From the NCBI RefSeq assembly GCF_041146795.1, contig NC_135188.1, positions 1,360,919-1,424,918 on the forward strand: DNA of 64,000 nucleotides, in the 5' to 3' direction. Position numbers and translations under genes: made by a program. The DNA is from Maylandia zebra (taxonomy: Eukaryota > Chordata > Actinopteri > Cichliformes > Cichlidae). Under the pieces are notes generated by a model that saw nothing but the letters and a program-made list of their open reading frames with translations, made no database searches and had not been told where the DNA came from. How positions within the stretch are numbered: the stretch's first letter is position 1; each line of letters starts with the position of its first letter. Positions 50,306 to 63,399 of the stretch are shown here, piece after piece.

Positions 50306-50925
50306 CGTGCTCGTCCTCTGTGGAGTTCAGCAGCTGTACGATCACACAGGTGCTTCAGATAGTTTCCAAATGCAGGTTCGGAGCGCTTTTGGTATTTTAC
50401 CAGCAACTGCTTCCTGCTCTCTGTGCACCGAGGAGTCGCTCAGATTAACTGCTCATGTTTGATCTCTTTGACAATATCACGCGTCAGGATCACATGGTAT
50501 GTGAAGCAGAGAAGAAAACCCTTCTAAAATCACCATCAGAACGCTCAGATCTTTAAAATATACCCTGATGATTCTCACCAGCAGTCAGGAGATGCTCCTC
50601 CTGTGACAAACAGTGCAGTCGGGGCGTTGGGTGGGAGGAAGTGGGGCTGGCACGTTTGCGTAGAAGAGGGAGGAGAACCACCAGAGAGGAATGTACCCAC
50701 GCTCAATGTGAGGGCGGAGCCTGTGAGTGCTGCCTGCAGCTCGAGGTTTGTAACAAACCTGCAGGATTTCCACTTCTGAGGTGTTTAAACAGTCGGGCAG
50801 CAGGGCTTTGACTTGTGCTTTAAAAGATAACAAAGTTTAAAGAGGACATTTAGAAAACTGTCACAGGAACGATAGACTTGACTGTTAACTCTGTAAAATA
50901 GCTCCACCACACACCCTGATATATG

Positions 50926-51227
50926 GCCTGTATTTGTATAGCGCTTTTCTAGTCCCTAAGGACCCCAAAGCGCTTTACACATCCAGTCATCCACACATTC
51001 ACACACTGGTGATGGCAGCTACATTGTAGCCACAGCCACCCTGGGGCGCACTGACAGAGGCGAGGCTGCCGGACACTGGCGCCACCGGGCCCTCTGACCA
51101 CCACCAGTAGGCAACGGGTGAAGCGTCTTGCCCAAGGACACAACGACCGAGACTGTCGGAGCCGGGGCTCGAACCGGCAACCTTCCGATTACAAGGCGAA
51201 CTCCCAACTCTTGAGCCACGATCGCCC
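50926..51227 (-). mobile_element. tRNA-derived SINE
   Basis: Read from 51227 downward, the head is tRNA-like: an A-box region GTGGCTCAAGAGTTGGG and a B box GGTTCGAGCCC. The tail ends AAAGCGCTATACAAATACAGGCC, similar to L2-type LINE ends. A perfect 14-bp duplication CACCCTGATATATG flanks it at 50912-50925 and 51228-51241. The SINE family is not named here. Confidence 0.92.
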
Positions 51228-51326
51228 CACCCTGATATATGTACTTTTTAAAAAAGGAATTACTGCACAATGACAGATTTTAAGTTAGACATAGATCAAC
51301 TAGATCAGAACAGAAAATACATGTTT

Positions 51327-51328
<2 letters not shown>

Positions 51329-51365
<37 letters not shown>
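51329..51365. repeat. (CA)n microsatellite
   Basis: About eighteen CA units. Confidence 0.95.
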
Positions 51366-51367
<2 letters not shown>

Positions 51368-51394
51368 GTCATTAAAACAAAAACATTGCAATTG

Positions 51395-51535
51395 CATTAT
51401 TGGATGGCCCTGCGACAGACTGGCGACCTGTCCGCGGTGTACCCCGCCTCTCGCCCTATGACAGCTGGGATAGGCTCCAGCGCCCCCCGCGACCTTGAAA
51501 AAGGATAAGCGGAAGCGAATGGATGGATGGATTAT
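51395..51535 (+). repeat. RTE/Rex3-like LINE 3' end
   Basis: It contains the familiar tail GCGACAGACTGGCGACCTGT, then GTACCCCGCCTCTCGCCC, GGGATAGGCTCCAGC and a (ATGG)n end near 51520-51535. Only the 3' terminus is present, the usual product of 5' truncation. Confidence 0.8.
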
Positions 51536-51541
51536 TGGATA

Positions 51542-53170
51542 ACCTGCACTCGTGAATCAAGCATTCAAACAGGGACAGTGTTTTCGTTTTGGCTTTTTGG
51601 ACACAGAGACTGTAGTTGTCACAGTTCGATGGCATCAGACTCCTGATCTCACAAACACAAAGTTAGAGAAAAAAGTGGAAAATCTCAGATCACAGTCCAG
51701 CTCGTCCAAGCTTCCTCCCCAGCTCTCACTCTCTGTCCTCTGGCTGCAGAATAACACACTGACTCTCAGTTTAGACCGTCACTATTTTCATCCCCTTCTG
51801 TTTTTCTTTCTGTTTTCTCCTCGCCTCGGCCTCAGTGGAGATGAAATGAGCTACCCTGACAATGCTTGAGAACGACAGATGGATGAAGACATCAGTGAGT
51901 GCGCCTGTGTTTGCCTGAGAGTGTCAGACACAAAGAGGGAGCTGGGAAAACAGATCGTCTGAAGGTTTTTATTTTCTTAGCATTGACTTCTTGTCTGCAT
52001 AGTTCTAAATGTCTAAAAGGTTGATAAAAAAAATCCAAAAGACTCTCTGTACACCAACATGTTCAGTCTTTGCCTAACGCGAGTGACATAATGCAACAGC
52101 GTCGTTAAAATATTCCAAAGACAGACGAAGAAACTTCAAAGTGTGCTGTTACTGCTCAGCAGTGCACTGAGTGCTGTTAATTGGATGTAAGCAAAGAAAA
52201 ATGTGCCTCTGCAGCCGTTGCATCGTGGCTGTAACGGGCCGTGTCCAGTCAAGCATGTGCACACGTTTGTGCCACTGTGGGTAAGAGATTCATCAAAAGG
52301 TTAATTTATGAATTTTTGGAAACAATGCAAAGGCGCATTAAAAATGAAACGGCCTCTCTGAAAGGAGGCCTGGCACCATGAGCCGGTCGGTCAGTGGCTC
52401 CTATTGTGATGCTAACAGAACTTGCCGGCAACACAATTAAACCACGGCGAATAAATAGACGTTTCAAAGTCCGCTGGACACAAAAGAACCTCAGACAGAG
52501 ACACACACACACACTGGGAAAGGGGGATGGAAGGTTGGATGAGCTGTCATGACTGGATTGGAGGATATGTGGAGTCTCTGTTTATGTGTGTGTGGTTTTT
52601 GTGCACATATGCATTTATGCTTCATCCTCATGTGTGTCTGTGGTCGTGTGTTTGTGTGTGAAGCGGGGGGTTGTTGTGAACCCATAAGAAAAGGAGCAGT
52701 GAGGTGGAACGGACAGAGACGTTGCACTCTGCCTCACTCACCCAAATATTGGCATGCGTGCGCTGGCCTGAGACCCCCTCAGCTGGGGGCCGCGCCTGCT
52801 TTGGACAGGAACAAAAGGAGACGCCTTGATGACGCGTCGGCAGGAGGAAGCCCGATCGATGGATCAATAAAGGCCTTCTGGGCAGCTCAGATCTGAGCCG
52901 AGAGTAAAGGGGCTTTAATTCTGAATTTTAAACGCTACAGAGGGGAATAAATCAAGGCTATCGGTCTGCATCAAGATTGTTCAAGTGCTTAAATCTTCAT
53001 CTTAAGATGCTTCAAGGCTTCCTATGATCTCGAGATATTAACGTGAACGGCTCCATTATAGCTCACCTGGTTTAGGTGGCCTGGGTTTGATGTCATTTCC
53101 TCTCACTCTCTCCCTGTTTTCCAGTCTACTGTCCGCTCTGTCCTGTCAAATAACATTTAACATGATCCCC
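51542..53170. other. gene-free interval
   Basis: No gene seen. 52140-52480 contains a GC-mixed, non-repetitive block with a GGCCTC...GAGGCC inverted motif near 52350-52369 that looks conserved-element-like; unproven. Confidence 0.35.
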
Positions 53171-53173
53171 CAA

Positions 53174-54424
53174 CTTTTTATTATTATTATTAACCTTTAT
53201 TTAACCAGGAAAAGTCCCATTGAGATTAAAAACCTCTTTTGCAAGGGAGTCCTGGCCAAGAGGCGACAACACGTTGAAATTACAAAGTTACATACATATT
53301 ATAAATAACAATTACATTTTAAAAACATTTTTCTCTGGCTCTCTCAATCTGGACTTAAAAGCATTTAATGAAATAAGATCTGCTATCTTCCAGTCTTTTT
53401 GCATCATGTTCCATGTGAAAGGGGCAGCATAAGTAAAAGCCCTCTTTCCCAGTTCAGTTCTGGCAAATGGAACATTGAGCAATAAAAGATCGCTTGAACG
53501 CAGGCTGTAAGAAACAGTACTTCTCCGTGTGAGCAGATCGCAAATGTAGGTGGGCATTTGTCCAAGCAGGGCCTTATAAATAAAGATGCACCAGTGAGCA
53601 AACCTCCTGGAGGACAACGAAGGCCATCCCACTCGAGCGTACAGATCACAACAATGGGTCAAGGCCCTACAGTTTGTAATAAACCGTAAGGAGGCATGAT
53701 AAACTGAGTCAATCTTATGAAGACACTGGGCGGAAGCATTCATGTACAGCAGATCACCATAATCTAAAACAGATAAAAATGTAGCATTTACAAGACGCTT
53801 TTTTGTCTCAAAAGAAAAGCAAAATTTGTTTCGAAAGAAGAATCCCAATTTTAGTTTGAGTTTTTTCACAAGATTGTCTATGTGAGGTTTAAAGGTCAGA
53901 GAATCATCAATTAAAAAGCCAAGATATTTATACGTATGCACCACTTCTATGAGGTTTCCCTCAAGAGTGGACACCAAGGGGACAGTTTGAGGAAATCTCT
54001 TCATGTTTGAGAACAACATTAGCTTTGTCTTTTCAGCATTGAGAACCAATTTCAGCTCCAGAAGTGTGTGCTGAACCACGTCAAAAGCTTTCTGCAACGA
54101 TTCTATTGCCTTTTCAAAGTTTGAGCCAAAGGAATAAATAACTGTGTCATCAGCATAAAAATGCATACTAGCATTGGACACATTTTGTCCCAAGTCATTT
54201 ATATACATGATGAACAGCAGAGGTCCTAAAATTGAACCCTGTGGCACCCCAGTGTGAATATTCAAAAGTTCTGAGCACAGATTTTCACATTTAATGCATT
54301 GAGTCCTGTCACTCAAATAATTAGTAAACCAGGAGACAACATGTCTAGACAGCCCCAAAGAAAGAAGCCTATGCTTTAAAATGGCGTGATCCACAGTGTC
54401 GAAAGCTTTTGACAGGTCTTGCAT
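53174..54424 (-). mobile_element. 5'-truncated L2/CR1-group LINE with open RT frame
   Basis: The minus strand carries 370 uninterrupted codons (54424-53312) of reverse transcriptase. Present are LSKAFDTVDH (motif A), GVPQGSILGPLLFIMYINDL, FYADDTVIY (motif C), NAEKTKLMLF and YKYLGFLIDD. The 3' end is TGGTTAAATAAAGGTTAATAATAAT (53174-53215 reversed), a tail of LINEs in this group. Everything upstream of motif A, including the endonuclease, is missing. No target duplication was recognised. The intact frame implies a fairly young insertion, or chance retention, of a dead fragment. Confidence 0.88.
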
Positions 54425-54964
54425 ACAAAAACTTGCAATCGTTTATAAGAAAAGTTACAAATATGTGGTCCAAGTGCAGACGCACAGGGGAGTTTGCAGA
54501 CTGCATGTCTGCATGTGTAAGTTTGTCAGGACTGAAAAAATCAGCAGGCGAGTCGAACTGCAGAAGGGAGGAAACGTCCCTCCTTCACTCTTACATAAGT
54601 CTCCCTGGTTGCACAGGCACAAATCAATCTTCATCAACCGATGCCCCGCCTCACCGTCTACCTCGTTTTACTACTGAGAAAATGACCACAAGCCTGTCCA
54701 GCCTGTAAGAGTATACAATTACCAAACAATGCCGTCCCCCGTCTCTGTGCCGTCTCTGCTACTGGTGTCAAATTTGTCCTTCTGTCTCCCCCCTGTTATC
54801 CCCCCCTCCCCCCTCCATAGCTGCGGGCATCTCTGCTGGCAGCCGCTCCACGGCTTCAGAGCTGGCTGGGTAAGCAAATGAGGAGTAAACAGAGTGTGAG
54901 ACAGTTAGACAGCCAGTCAGACAGTCTAACCACTGGAGCGAATGCAGGGGTTGTCTCGTCTCTG

Positions 54965-54969
<5 letters not shown>

Positions 54970-55026
<57 letters not shown>
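54970..55026. repeat. (GT)n microsatellite
   Basis: About 28 GT units. Confidence 0.95.
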
Positions 55027-55030
<4 letters not shown>

Positions 55031-55274
55031 GGCTCTGAGGAGCTGACAGGTCGGCTAGCACCAAGCAAGGCAGAACTGAATCTCCTGAGTTAAATGTGTG
55101 CTGGCAGCAGACTGAGCCATATGCAGAGTGTTGTGTGTTTGGAATTTAAAGTAAATATACATTAAAAAACAGGACATTTGATTTAACGAGGTGGAATTTA
55201 GTCTTAAAACTAGAGGTGGTCTGATACCAGTACCGATATTGGTACCAATATGAAATGGGGAATAAAAACATGTA

Positions 55275-56773
55275 CAGTGGAATTACGAAGACCCCATTTC
55301 ACGATAAATTCAAGTTAGGAAGGCTGAACTCTGATTGGCTGAGCCTACAATGCCCTACAATCATGTGACAACCCCTTGGCTTCCGTACTTGCGCTTCGCT
55401 GTTCCACTTGAACGATTTATTGTTGTTCTAGTTAACAATTAGCCAATTAGACAACAATTAGAAAATGTGACGTCATTCAGGGGTAAAACCGCAAAGAATT
55501 CTGGGAACTCGTGGCAAGCGGTACTAGCGCACGCAGGCTTTCAATCGAAATCAGTCACACAGCGATAAAAAGAAACACAAAAATGTCAAGAAGCTGTTGT
55601 ATTATTAACTGCAATAGCCGGTCGCATGACAGCCACGGGAAGCCGACGGGTAAAGAGATCGGTTGTTATCGGATTACGTCGCTGAAGAGAAATTGTTCGA
55701 GCCATGTTTCCGAAGTAACAAAGAGGCGACTGGATTGCAGCCATTCAAAGATCAAATATAACGTCCCAGAACACTCCAGCTCACAGGTTAGTCTGCTCCA
55801 AGCATTTACACGAAGGTCAGTCTGCTGTTGTAGTTAATGCGTCATTTTTCTTAACATAATTGGTGATATAGGTTACAAGCAAGTCTGGCGCTGAACAGAA
55901 ATTGTCGCGCTATGCTCCTTTATTTATTGTGCATAAATAGTGAATTGTCCTGACACAATATTGCGTTTCGCTTCTGTTATTATGGTACATTGACAAAAAC
56001 ATATACTTTTATTCACAGGATAAAACAGGTTTTTTGTATCACTAATTGTCCAGTACGATTACAGCATACAATATTGTTGTCACTGCTACATTTCTGTGAT
56101 GGGTACCAGAAATTATTTCCACTAATTAATTACCGTTGAGCTCAAAGGTCCTATTAATAAACGGTTAAGGAATGTGTATTTATGACGACGATTTGTGAGA
56201 CTGGTAAACTTATGATAAGTACGATGGTCTTTACTTTCTACACGGTGCATTTCAAGGTCCTGCACCCATCCGTCGGTAAACTGTACCTGGGCTTGTTGCA
56301 GTGACCTGAAGTTACTAAACTTCATGAGTGTATGCACTCACTCCAAGAACCGTATGATTATAAATCTGAGCGTGGTGAAAGTTGGGCACTCTGTCCACTC
56401 TGTGCTCGTAAGGGTCTGACCCTTTCACTCCTTTGATTTTTTTCCTCGTATCTTTTCTTTGACTTTTCATCAAGTCCGTCTTTGTACGGACCGGCATTGT
56501 TTCCTTCGTTTTGTACAGAACCTTTTTGGGGGGCAAAGAAAAAGCAAGAAGGTATTGGAACCAAGAATGAATGTTTTGCGGCGCTGCAAATACTTGCGTT
56601 TGATGCATTGCTTTCATTGTTTTGCCACTAGTACCCGGCATGCAATGCACGAAAGTCACGTGGTCTGTCAATCTATCGTACAGCATCGCTTCACTCAAAA
56701 GGCGCGATGGGTGCTTCGACTTACAAAAGACCCTCGGGAACAAATTCATGTCGTAAGTCGGTGTTTCCACCTG
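55275..56773 (+). mobile_element. DNA transposon copy B, sharing its interior with copy A
   Basis: About 55461-56665 is the reverse complement of the interior of copy A at 8440-11809, and carries no LINE. Its proposed ends are CAGTGGAA (55275) and, inverted, CAGGTGGAAA (56773), flanked by AAACATGTA (55266-55274) and AAACATGCA (56774-56782). These end calls are tentative. The ends seen in copy A are absent. A THAP-like exon (ATG at 55583 to a donor at 55787, beginning MSRSCCIINCNSRS) runs on the plus strand; a DPYE-motif exon runs on the minus strand (about 56450-56130), ending with SLQQAQVQFTDGWVQDLEMH. Confidence 0.7.
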
Positions 56774-56789
56774 AAACATGCACTATGAA

Positions 56790-57730
56790 CAACATCTACA
56801 GCTGTTTGTGTGTACTTCGAAATCACAGTGATCATTATTGTTGTGAGTTAAAAGTATCACTATCGCTGTTATTGGTAACGGCTTGTTATTTACTCCTACA
56901 TTTAAGCTTTTATTACCTCCAGTCTGCAGCTTTGTGAAAGCTTTGATTTAATTGCATTTTTAGGTAGACTTTAATGAAATCCAATACAGGTGTTCTGCCA
57001 TGACGTTCAGGAAGCCTGTAATCAGCTTTGTCCTCCAACGCTTCTATAAATGGAAAGAACAATAAAAAGTAAACACCTATGCGTGCAGTGTTGTTTGGCA
57101 CCTTTAATTAAGATCTCAGTGACAAACACACATGCTGTGCAGCTGAACTTATGCATGCGTGACATTGGAAAAACTGCATTCACATGTATGAACATTTCAC
57201 TCTGCGCCTGTTCCTGTAGACTTCTGCAACCTTTGACCCTCCCTCTCTCACTTTCTCTCCACCAGATTAATTTCTGAGTGCAGCGAGGAGCTGTGGCTGT
57301 GAAGGAGAGAGAGAGGGAGACGTGAGCATTGTGATGGAAGCATCCAGACTTGCTACAGAAATAGCTGTTTACACAATGCAGTAATTACCCAGTAAACTGC
57401 AGGGGAACGAGAGGAGGAGGACACAGCCCATCAAAGCTTTCAGGTCTTTGATGGGCTTCATATATTTGCTTCCTTGCACTCAGGCTCGAGCTCCACCAAA
57501 CAAGCATCTTGCGTTTTACTGCTATTTGCCTGCAGATTCAAATTTCAAGTCGTCATGACGATAACGACCCCTGATTGTGGGTTGGTCCAGACTAAATGGT
57601 ACTAAGTGCTGCACTTACTGCAAGTACAACTTTGGGGTGCTGTATACATACTCAAGTATTTCCATTTCCTGCTTGTGCTTCTACTTGGCTCCATATGGCA
57701 GGAAAATGTTACACTTTTTATTCCTCTGCA
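56790..57730. other. gene-free interval
   Basis: No gene or clear repeat recognised. Confidence 0.4.
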
Positions 57731-57734
57731 TTTA

Positions 57735-58300
57735 TCTAACTGATGATCTATAAATAAAAAGTCAAAGTTTATTATGTAGCACATTTAAAAGGCTAGTGTA
57801 CATCAAAGTGCTTCACATGAAACCGCAGTGCGGGCAGAACAAAGAACAAATAGTACAATTATACTTAAAACTGCATTAACACGGCGTGCTGCAGGACGAA
57901 TGAACGTCACACTAATTTGAAAAAAGCTAAGTTAAACTAGTGTGTTTTTAAACGGGATTTGAACGATTGAATTGATTCCGATGTCCTGATGTCAACTGGG
58001 AGATTATTCCAGAGTCTAAGGGCGCAATGGCAAATGCACGGTCACCTCTGGTTTTTAAACGAGACCTTGGTTGCATTAGGAGCAGTTGGCTGGAGGATCT
58101 TAGTGCTCTCTAAAAAAGACATTTGTCCAGAGCTGCAGAGGCCCTGGAGCAAAACCTTAACTCTAGCCGATCTTCTGACGAGGCGCGACGCAGGGTTCAC
58201 CCTGGACACGTCAGCGAGCTGTTGCAGATATTTAAGAGTTTGGCTTCTGCAAAGCTGTCTTTATACGGCACTCATGCTGCTGGCACGTGCAGCAGAGTGA
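57735..58300 (-). repeat. LINE 3' fragment (L2-type tail)
   Basis: On the minus strand it ends CCTTTTAAATGTGCTACATAATAAA, with the body matching a common fish repeat (GGAATAATCTCCCAG-type and GGTGACCGTGCATTTGCC-type stretches). It is the same tail class as 21550-21900. Confidence 0.6.
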
Positions 58301-61300
58301 CGGGTCCTCTGAGCTTCTTCAGTGGTTTAACTGCACAAAACAGCAAAACTGAGAAAAGTGCAAAAACTTTCATTGATGTTTTTCAGCTTTTCTCCTTCAA
58401 AAAATACGATTTCAAGCAAAGGTTCTGTATAAAATGGGATATTAACAAAATATTTGCGTGCCTCTCTAAAAAAAAATAAATCAATAGAAGTATTTTATAG
58501 ATTTTTCTCCTCCGCTTTGAAGACAAAGGTGGGAGGACCATGTGAAGTGTGTGCGTTGGCAGAGGAGCGGTATGCAGTCACATCACAAAGTCAACACGGG
58601 GACAATTTCATTCACAGGAAAAAACACACAATGGCTTCATCCGCCGATCGTAGCCGATGAGCAAAGACCGTGGGCAGAGCGGAGTCGAGCCAGCGGACAT
58701 TCCAGGCAAGCCGGGCATTTTTGGATTCGTGTGGTACAAAAAGATGCCTTTCTCTTCCTCTACCAACTAAAAACACTCCCAAGCTCCTTCTTTTATCTCA
58801 TGCACTGAGATTTTATTTCATGTAATTGCCATTTCCTCTGAGTCTCATTAATAAAACAGACATGAATTCCCAGTCGGCACGGAGCCAGGCTCAAGGAGGG
58901 GGTTGCTCAAGGTTGGGTTGGCATGGAAGGGGTTGATAGGTTGCCCGAGGTGACAAATTTATGCTCACACACATAAAAACACACACGCAGCCTCTCCAAT
59001 CAGAAGCCCCCTTTTGCTCAGAGAGACGGGCATCAAAAGCATCGTCCACAGCCTGATGAAGGCCTCGGAACTGCAGCGTGGCAGATTTAAACCCGCCCTC
59101 TCTCACACACACGCCGCAGAAAGTCCCACCCAAACAGAACTATGAAAACAAACCACAAGTGTGCGTGCGCGCTCGAGGCGACCCCTTCTGCTGAGCCGTG
59201 TCTGGCTGACCACTCCGGATGAGACGTGACACCGAGGATGAAAAATACAATAGAGACACTCAGATGTGTCAGCAGCATCTGTCTGCGTCTGGGCCTGACG
59301 TGTGTCGTCCTCCCTCCTCATTCACAGCAGAGCGCAGAGGCTTATACAAAACTAATGGAGCAGACACGCTGCATTAACACTCTCATGGATGTATGCACAC
59401 ATATAGAGACAGACAAACAAGTGTGAGTGCAGAAGGTGCCATGTGGCAGCTTCATGACCTGCATCTCATCTCAGACCCCTCGAATTCCCCCGAGAAGCTC
59501 GCTCTGCTTTTGATATACAAAAATAATTTTCCCAGTCAGGAGGAAAGTCAGGAGGAAAGGCCCGGCGGAGGCCGGGCGCTGCAAGCAAGCAAACCGCTGA
59601 ATGATTCATGACAAATCTCACTGTAGCTGGGCGCGTTGTTCAAGGAGGAAACTGAACTGACGAGGTTACGTTCAAAGAAGGCGAGGACCCAGCTGCTGCT
59701 CTCTGATTGGTTACACACACCATTTCCCAAAGGGCCGAGGGGAGGAATAAAGAGCAGGGAGAGGTTTTCTTTACTAACAATAGAGCAGTCTGCCTTTGTG
59801 TGGAACAGGTTCGGGTGCAAGTTACAGTAGATGACCGAGCCGAGTGACAGTGAGGTGTGATCCTGCTTAATGCAAATGAAATAAGATCCGTGGATCAAAA
59901 GAGACACTGTGTGATTTAAAGTACACTGTTCATGCGTCTGCACCATGAAGAGCGGTTTCACAGCAGACAGTGTCGCCTCTGTTGCATCAGGTAAATTCAG
60001 AGGTGATGAAAACCTCGGGACACTCACAGCTGTGTTAACTGTCGAGTAGGAGATACTTGGTGGCGTCTGCCTGGAAACTGAACTTTGTCTTGTTTGTCTA
60101 ATAGAAGTGAAGCTTATGGTTAAGTTAAGATCTGTAATCAGTCATCAGCCTGCTTTCCTGGGTGTTCGGCTGCTTTTGTTACCGCTTTCAATACCGACGT
60201 CATTATTCTAGTCCAATCATCTTCACGCCCACCTTCTTTGAACCAATCAGGCGCCGCTTCTCATGGTTTAAATCTGTGTCCTCCATCATTCACCTCTTCA
60301 CCTCCTCCCCATCTCCACCTCTTCATCTTCACCACCACATCAGCGTCTAGACTCCGGGTGGTCCTGCCTTAAACCCTGTGGGCACCATGATGGTGACACG
60401 CTAGCATCACACAGCTGCAGACTTGTGGGTTGACCTTACACCTTCTGTTGAAATCAGTTTTCTGTGGAGGCCATTTAAGTAAACTCACTGTTCAAGAACC
60501 CAGTTTGACATCATCTCAGCTTTGTGACACGCCGGCGTCAGCAGACATGGCAGAGTGTTGCATTTAAACAACACGTAATCAGTACTCGGGGATCCAGCTG
60601 CGCTCCTGCTGTTTATGTCAAATTCCGACCCCACCATCCCAAGTCGAGACTCATCAGAGCGGGCGACTTTTTCCAAGCTTCTATTTTGTCTAATTCTGGT
60701 GAGCCTGAGGGAAATCAGTGTCCTGCTCTGAGCTGACAGGTGTGGTCTTCCGCGTTGTGCATTCAGAGATTCTCTTCTGCATATCTTGGCTGTGACGAGC
60801 AGTTATTAGAGCCACTGTTGCTTTCCTAACAGCTCCAACAGTCGGGAGATTCGCTTCTCACATCTGGCATCAACAAGGCATTTAAACCCAGAGGACCGCT
60901 GATCACGGATCGATGCTACCAGTGCTTAAAGTAGCTGAAATCAGCTGCTCGTGATTTGAAATGGATGTTTAACACTTGCAGGAGAAACCACACTTTGATT
61001 GCTTTTCTTTTCAACATAAGAAGGAAACCTTTTAATGAACTCATCTGCTAAATTTTCTTTTGCCTATAAAGAATAGGGAATACTTTTGAAGGTTGAAGTC
61101 AGCAGCAATGCGAGGCATGACTTTGCTAATGTTTAACTTCAATATCCTGATCTAACCTTAGCCAAACTGCTTTTATTACCTGAAGCAAACTGTGTACACC
61201 CACATGCAGCTCCATCCCTCAAACATGGGTGCAGTGGCTGAACATAGGCGAACAGCTCAGGTGCTCGCAGGAACTGATATGCAGGTGTGATGTGTTACTG

Positions 61301-63340
61301 GGGCTGAGTTTGGGGGTTTTTGCATTATTTCGAGTCTCAGGGCCCGTTCACACTTTTTCAGTCATGGTCTCAGCTTTGTGACAACTTTCCTCATTGGATT
61401 TGTAGAACTGCAGGGATGCAACTCTATAGAGGTAATTGCTGCAGTACTACTGAGTAATTATATAAACAGACTTTTAGCAACAAAATAATTTTCCCTGCGT
61501 GCAGGAAATCCACCCGGCTTTGTCCTAGTCTGGTGTTTGCCGTTACAGCAGTTAGTGGCCTTTTGGTCTTTTGGCAGCGTCTGCCCGTCTCCACTCCCCC
61601 ACTCCACCCGCCTTCCCCTCATCAGCAACAGCCGCCAGACAGCCAACCGATCCTGCCAGCTCTGGTGGGAGGCTGGCGACTGCTCCGTTCCAGCTCCTAA
61701 ATCAGAGAGGCTGTGTTTAGATCCCCCGTGTAGAGCTGAGCTGCACTCGCACCGGGAGCGCCGCTGTCTTCAGGGTGAACGAAGGACGATGCAATTATTC
61801 TCTCCTGTTTATCCTTCAGATTTACGAGCCTGTTTAAATCCTCACCTTCTAGTTACATTTATAAAAGACTATGAAACCAAACCCAGAGACCTGCTTCTGA
61901 ACGCAGAGACGTACTCAAAGAAAATCTCAAATAACACCATCAGCAGGACACAAAGGCAGCTCATATAGACAAAGGAAACAGCTTTCGTTTGCTTTGATGG
62001 TCCGACTGGAGTGAAGTGCACCGCCTCAGGCTGCAATCTTCGAAACAACAAATCCTCACGCAGAGTTTAAGTGCACCATCAACAAAAGTGCATCTTGTTC
62101 ACCTGATGTGCACCTGGTGAGAGAATCTCTCAGCTTGCTTTTATTCCCTTTTGATTCGTTGCACATCACTCTGTGCGCAGAAGGGTTCCTTCAGGCATTA
62201 AGGTTCCCTTTTACCCTACATATACATGCATGCAGCCATTTACTTGGAAACATGACACATGCTCTCCAGACTTTCAAAAACAACTTTGATAATGGCGAGA
62301 AACTTTTACACAAAGCCCCCGGGTCTTTCCAGGGAGAGACTTCGCTTCTTAAATTGCCCACATCTTCACATTCTGACATGAAGGAGGTTTTCCATGCTTG
62401 CTGCCAGGAGGCTAATTTGCCTTGGCACCACGAGCATTGGACTACCAGAAAATGTGTTTGAATAAGTGCGTGTGTGCGCGTGTGCGTGGATGGGGGAAGT
62501 TCTTTTTAATTCTTTGAAATGCCACAGAGACCTCCCGGCCACCCGCATCAGCCCTGAACAACACTGCATCCTGAAGCACTGATGGAAAAAAGCTGCGAAC
62601 AGAGAATCACCTTGTAAAATGTTGAAAGGCTCTTTATTGGCTATGAAACAACTGCAAACTGATCAGCTTTGAGAAGTGGGAGCAACAGAATGCAGTTTGG
62701 CACCGACGTGATGGAAGAGAAGGCTTCAATCACTGAATCACTCATTTCAGCTTATTCATAGAGCCCAGCATACAGACTAACAATAAGACAGCACAAAGAT
62801 GAGCTCATCCAACAGATTTACTAAGCACACCTGTTCAACTGCATGTTAGAGGAATAACATCCAATCAGCCAATCACATGGCAGCACCTCAGTGCACTGGG
62901 ATATGTAGACTTGGGCCTGAATCTGCTGATCGGGGATTTTCCAAACAGAATCGTCCGAAAACTGGTGAGAAGAAGAGAAAATATGCAAGCGAGCAAACAG
63001 CAGTTTATTGTTGCCGACCATGACCATGATCAAATCATCTCACGCTGCTTTCTTTAGCATGAACTTAGCATGAATGTACTGTAGCCTCTAACAGAGCACC
63101 TTTGGGCTGCGGTGAAACAAACTAATGTGCAGCAGCTGTGAGATGCTGTCAGCATGGAGCAAAGTCTCATTGGGACTCCTCGTTGAATCAGTAACACAAA
63201 GAACGAAGAACCAGCAGGGTGGATCTAATAATGTTTGAAGTTGATTTTGTTCATCTGGACGTCAGGTTTTTGTGAGCGGGAGAAACCTTCAACCACGGTC
63301 TCATGTTTCACCCACTGAAACGTCCAGATGACCAAATCCA
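58301..63340. other. gene-free interval
   Basis: No coding exon recognised on either strand. Blocks at about 58840-59070 and 62270-62460 are repeat-poor and conserved-element-like; this cannot be shown without alignment. Confidence 0.35.
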
Positions 63341-63399
63341 CGTTTCTGAGTATCTAATAATGTGGCCTCTCATCCACTGAACACACTGTACACTGCAAT

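Noticed and set aside
51150-51227. Functional tRNA gene
   Set aside because: A and B boxes belong to a SINE head with a LINE-like tail and target duplications; no cloverleaf with a proper acceptor stem is apparent.
60160-60350. Short gene candidate
   Set aside because: No splice context, family motif or conserved frame; composition is ordinary intergenic DNA.
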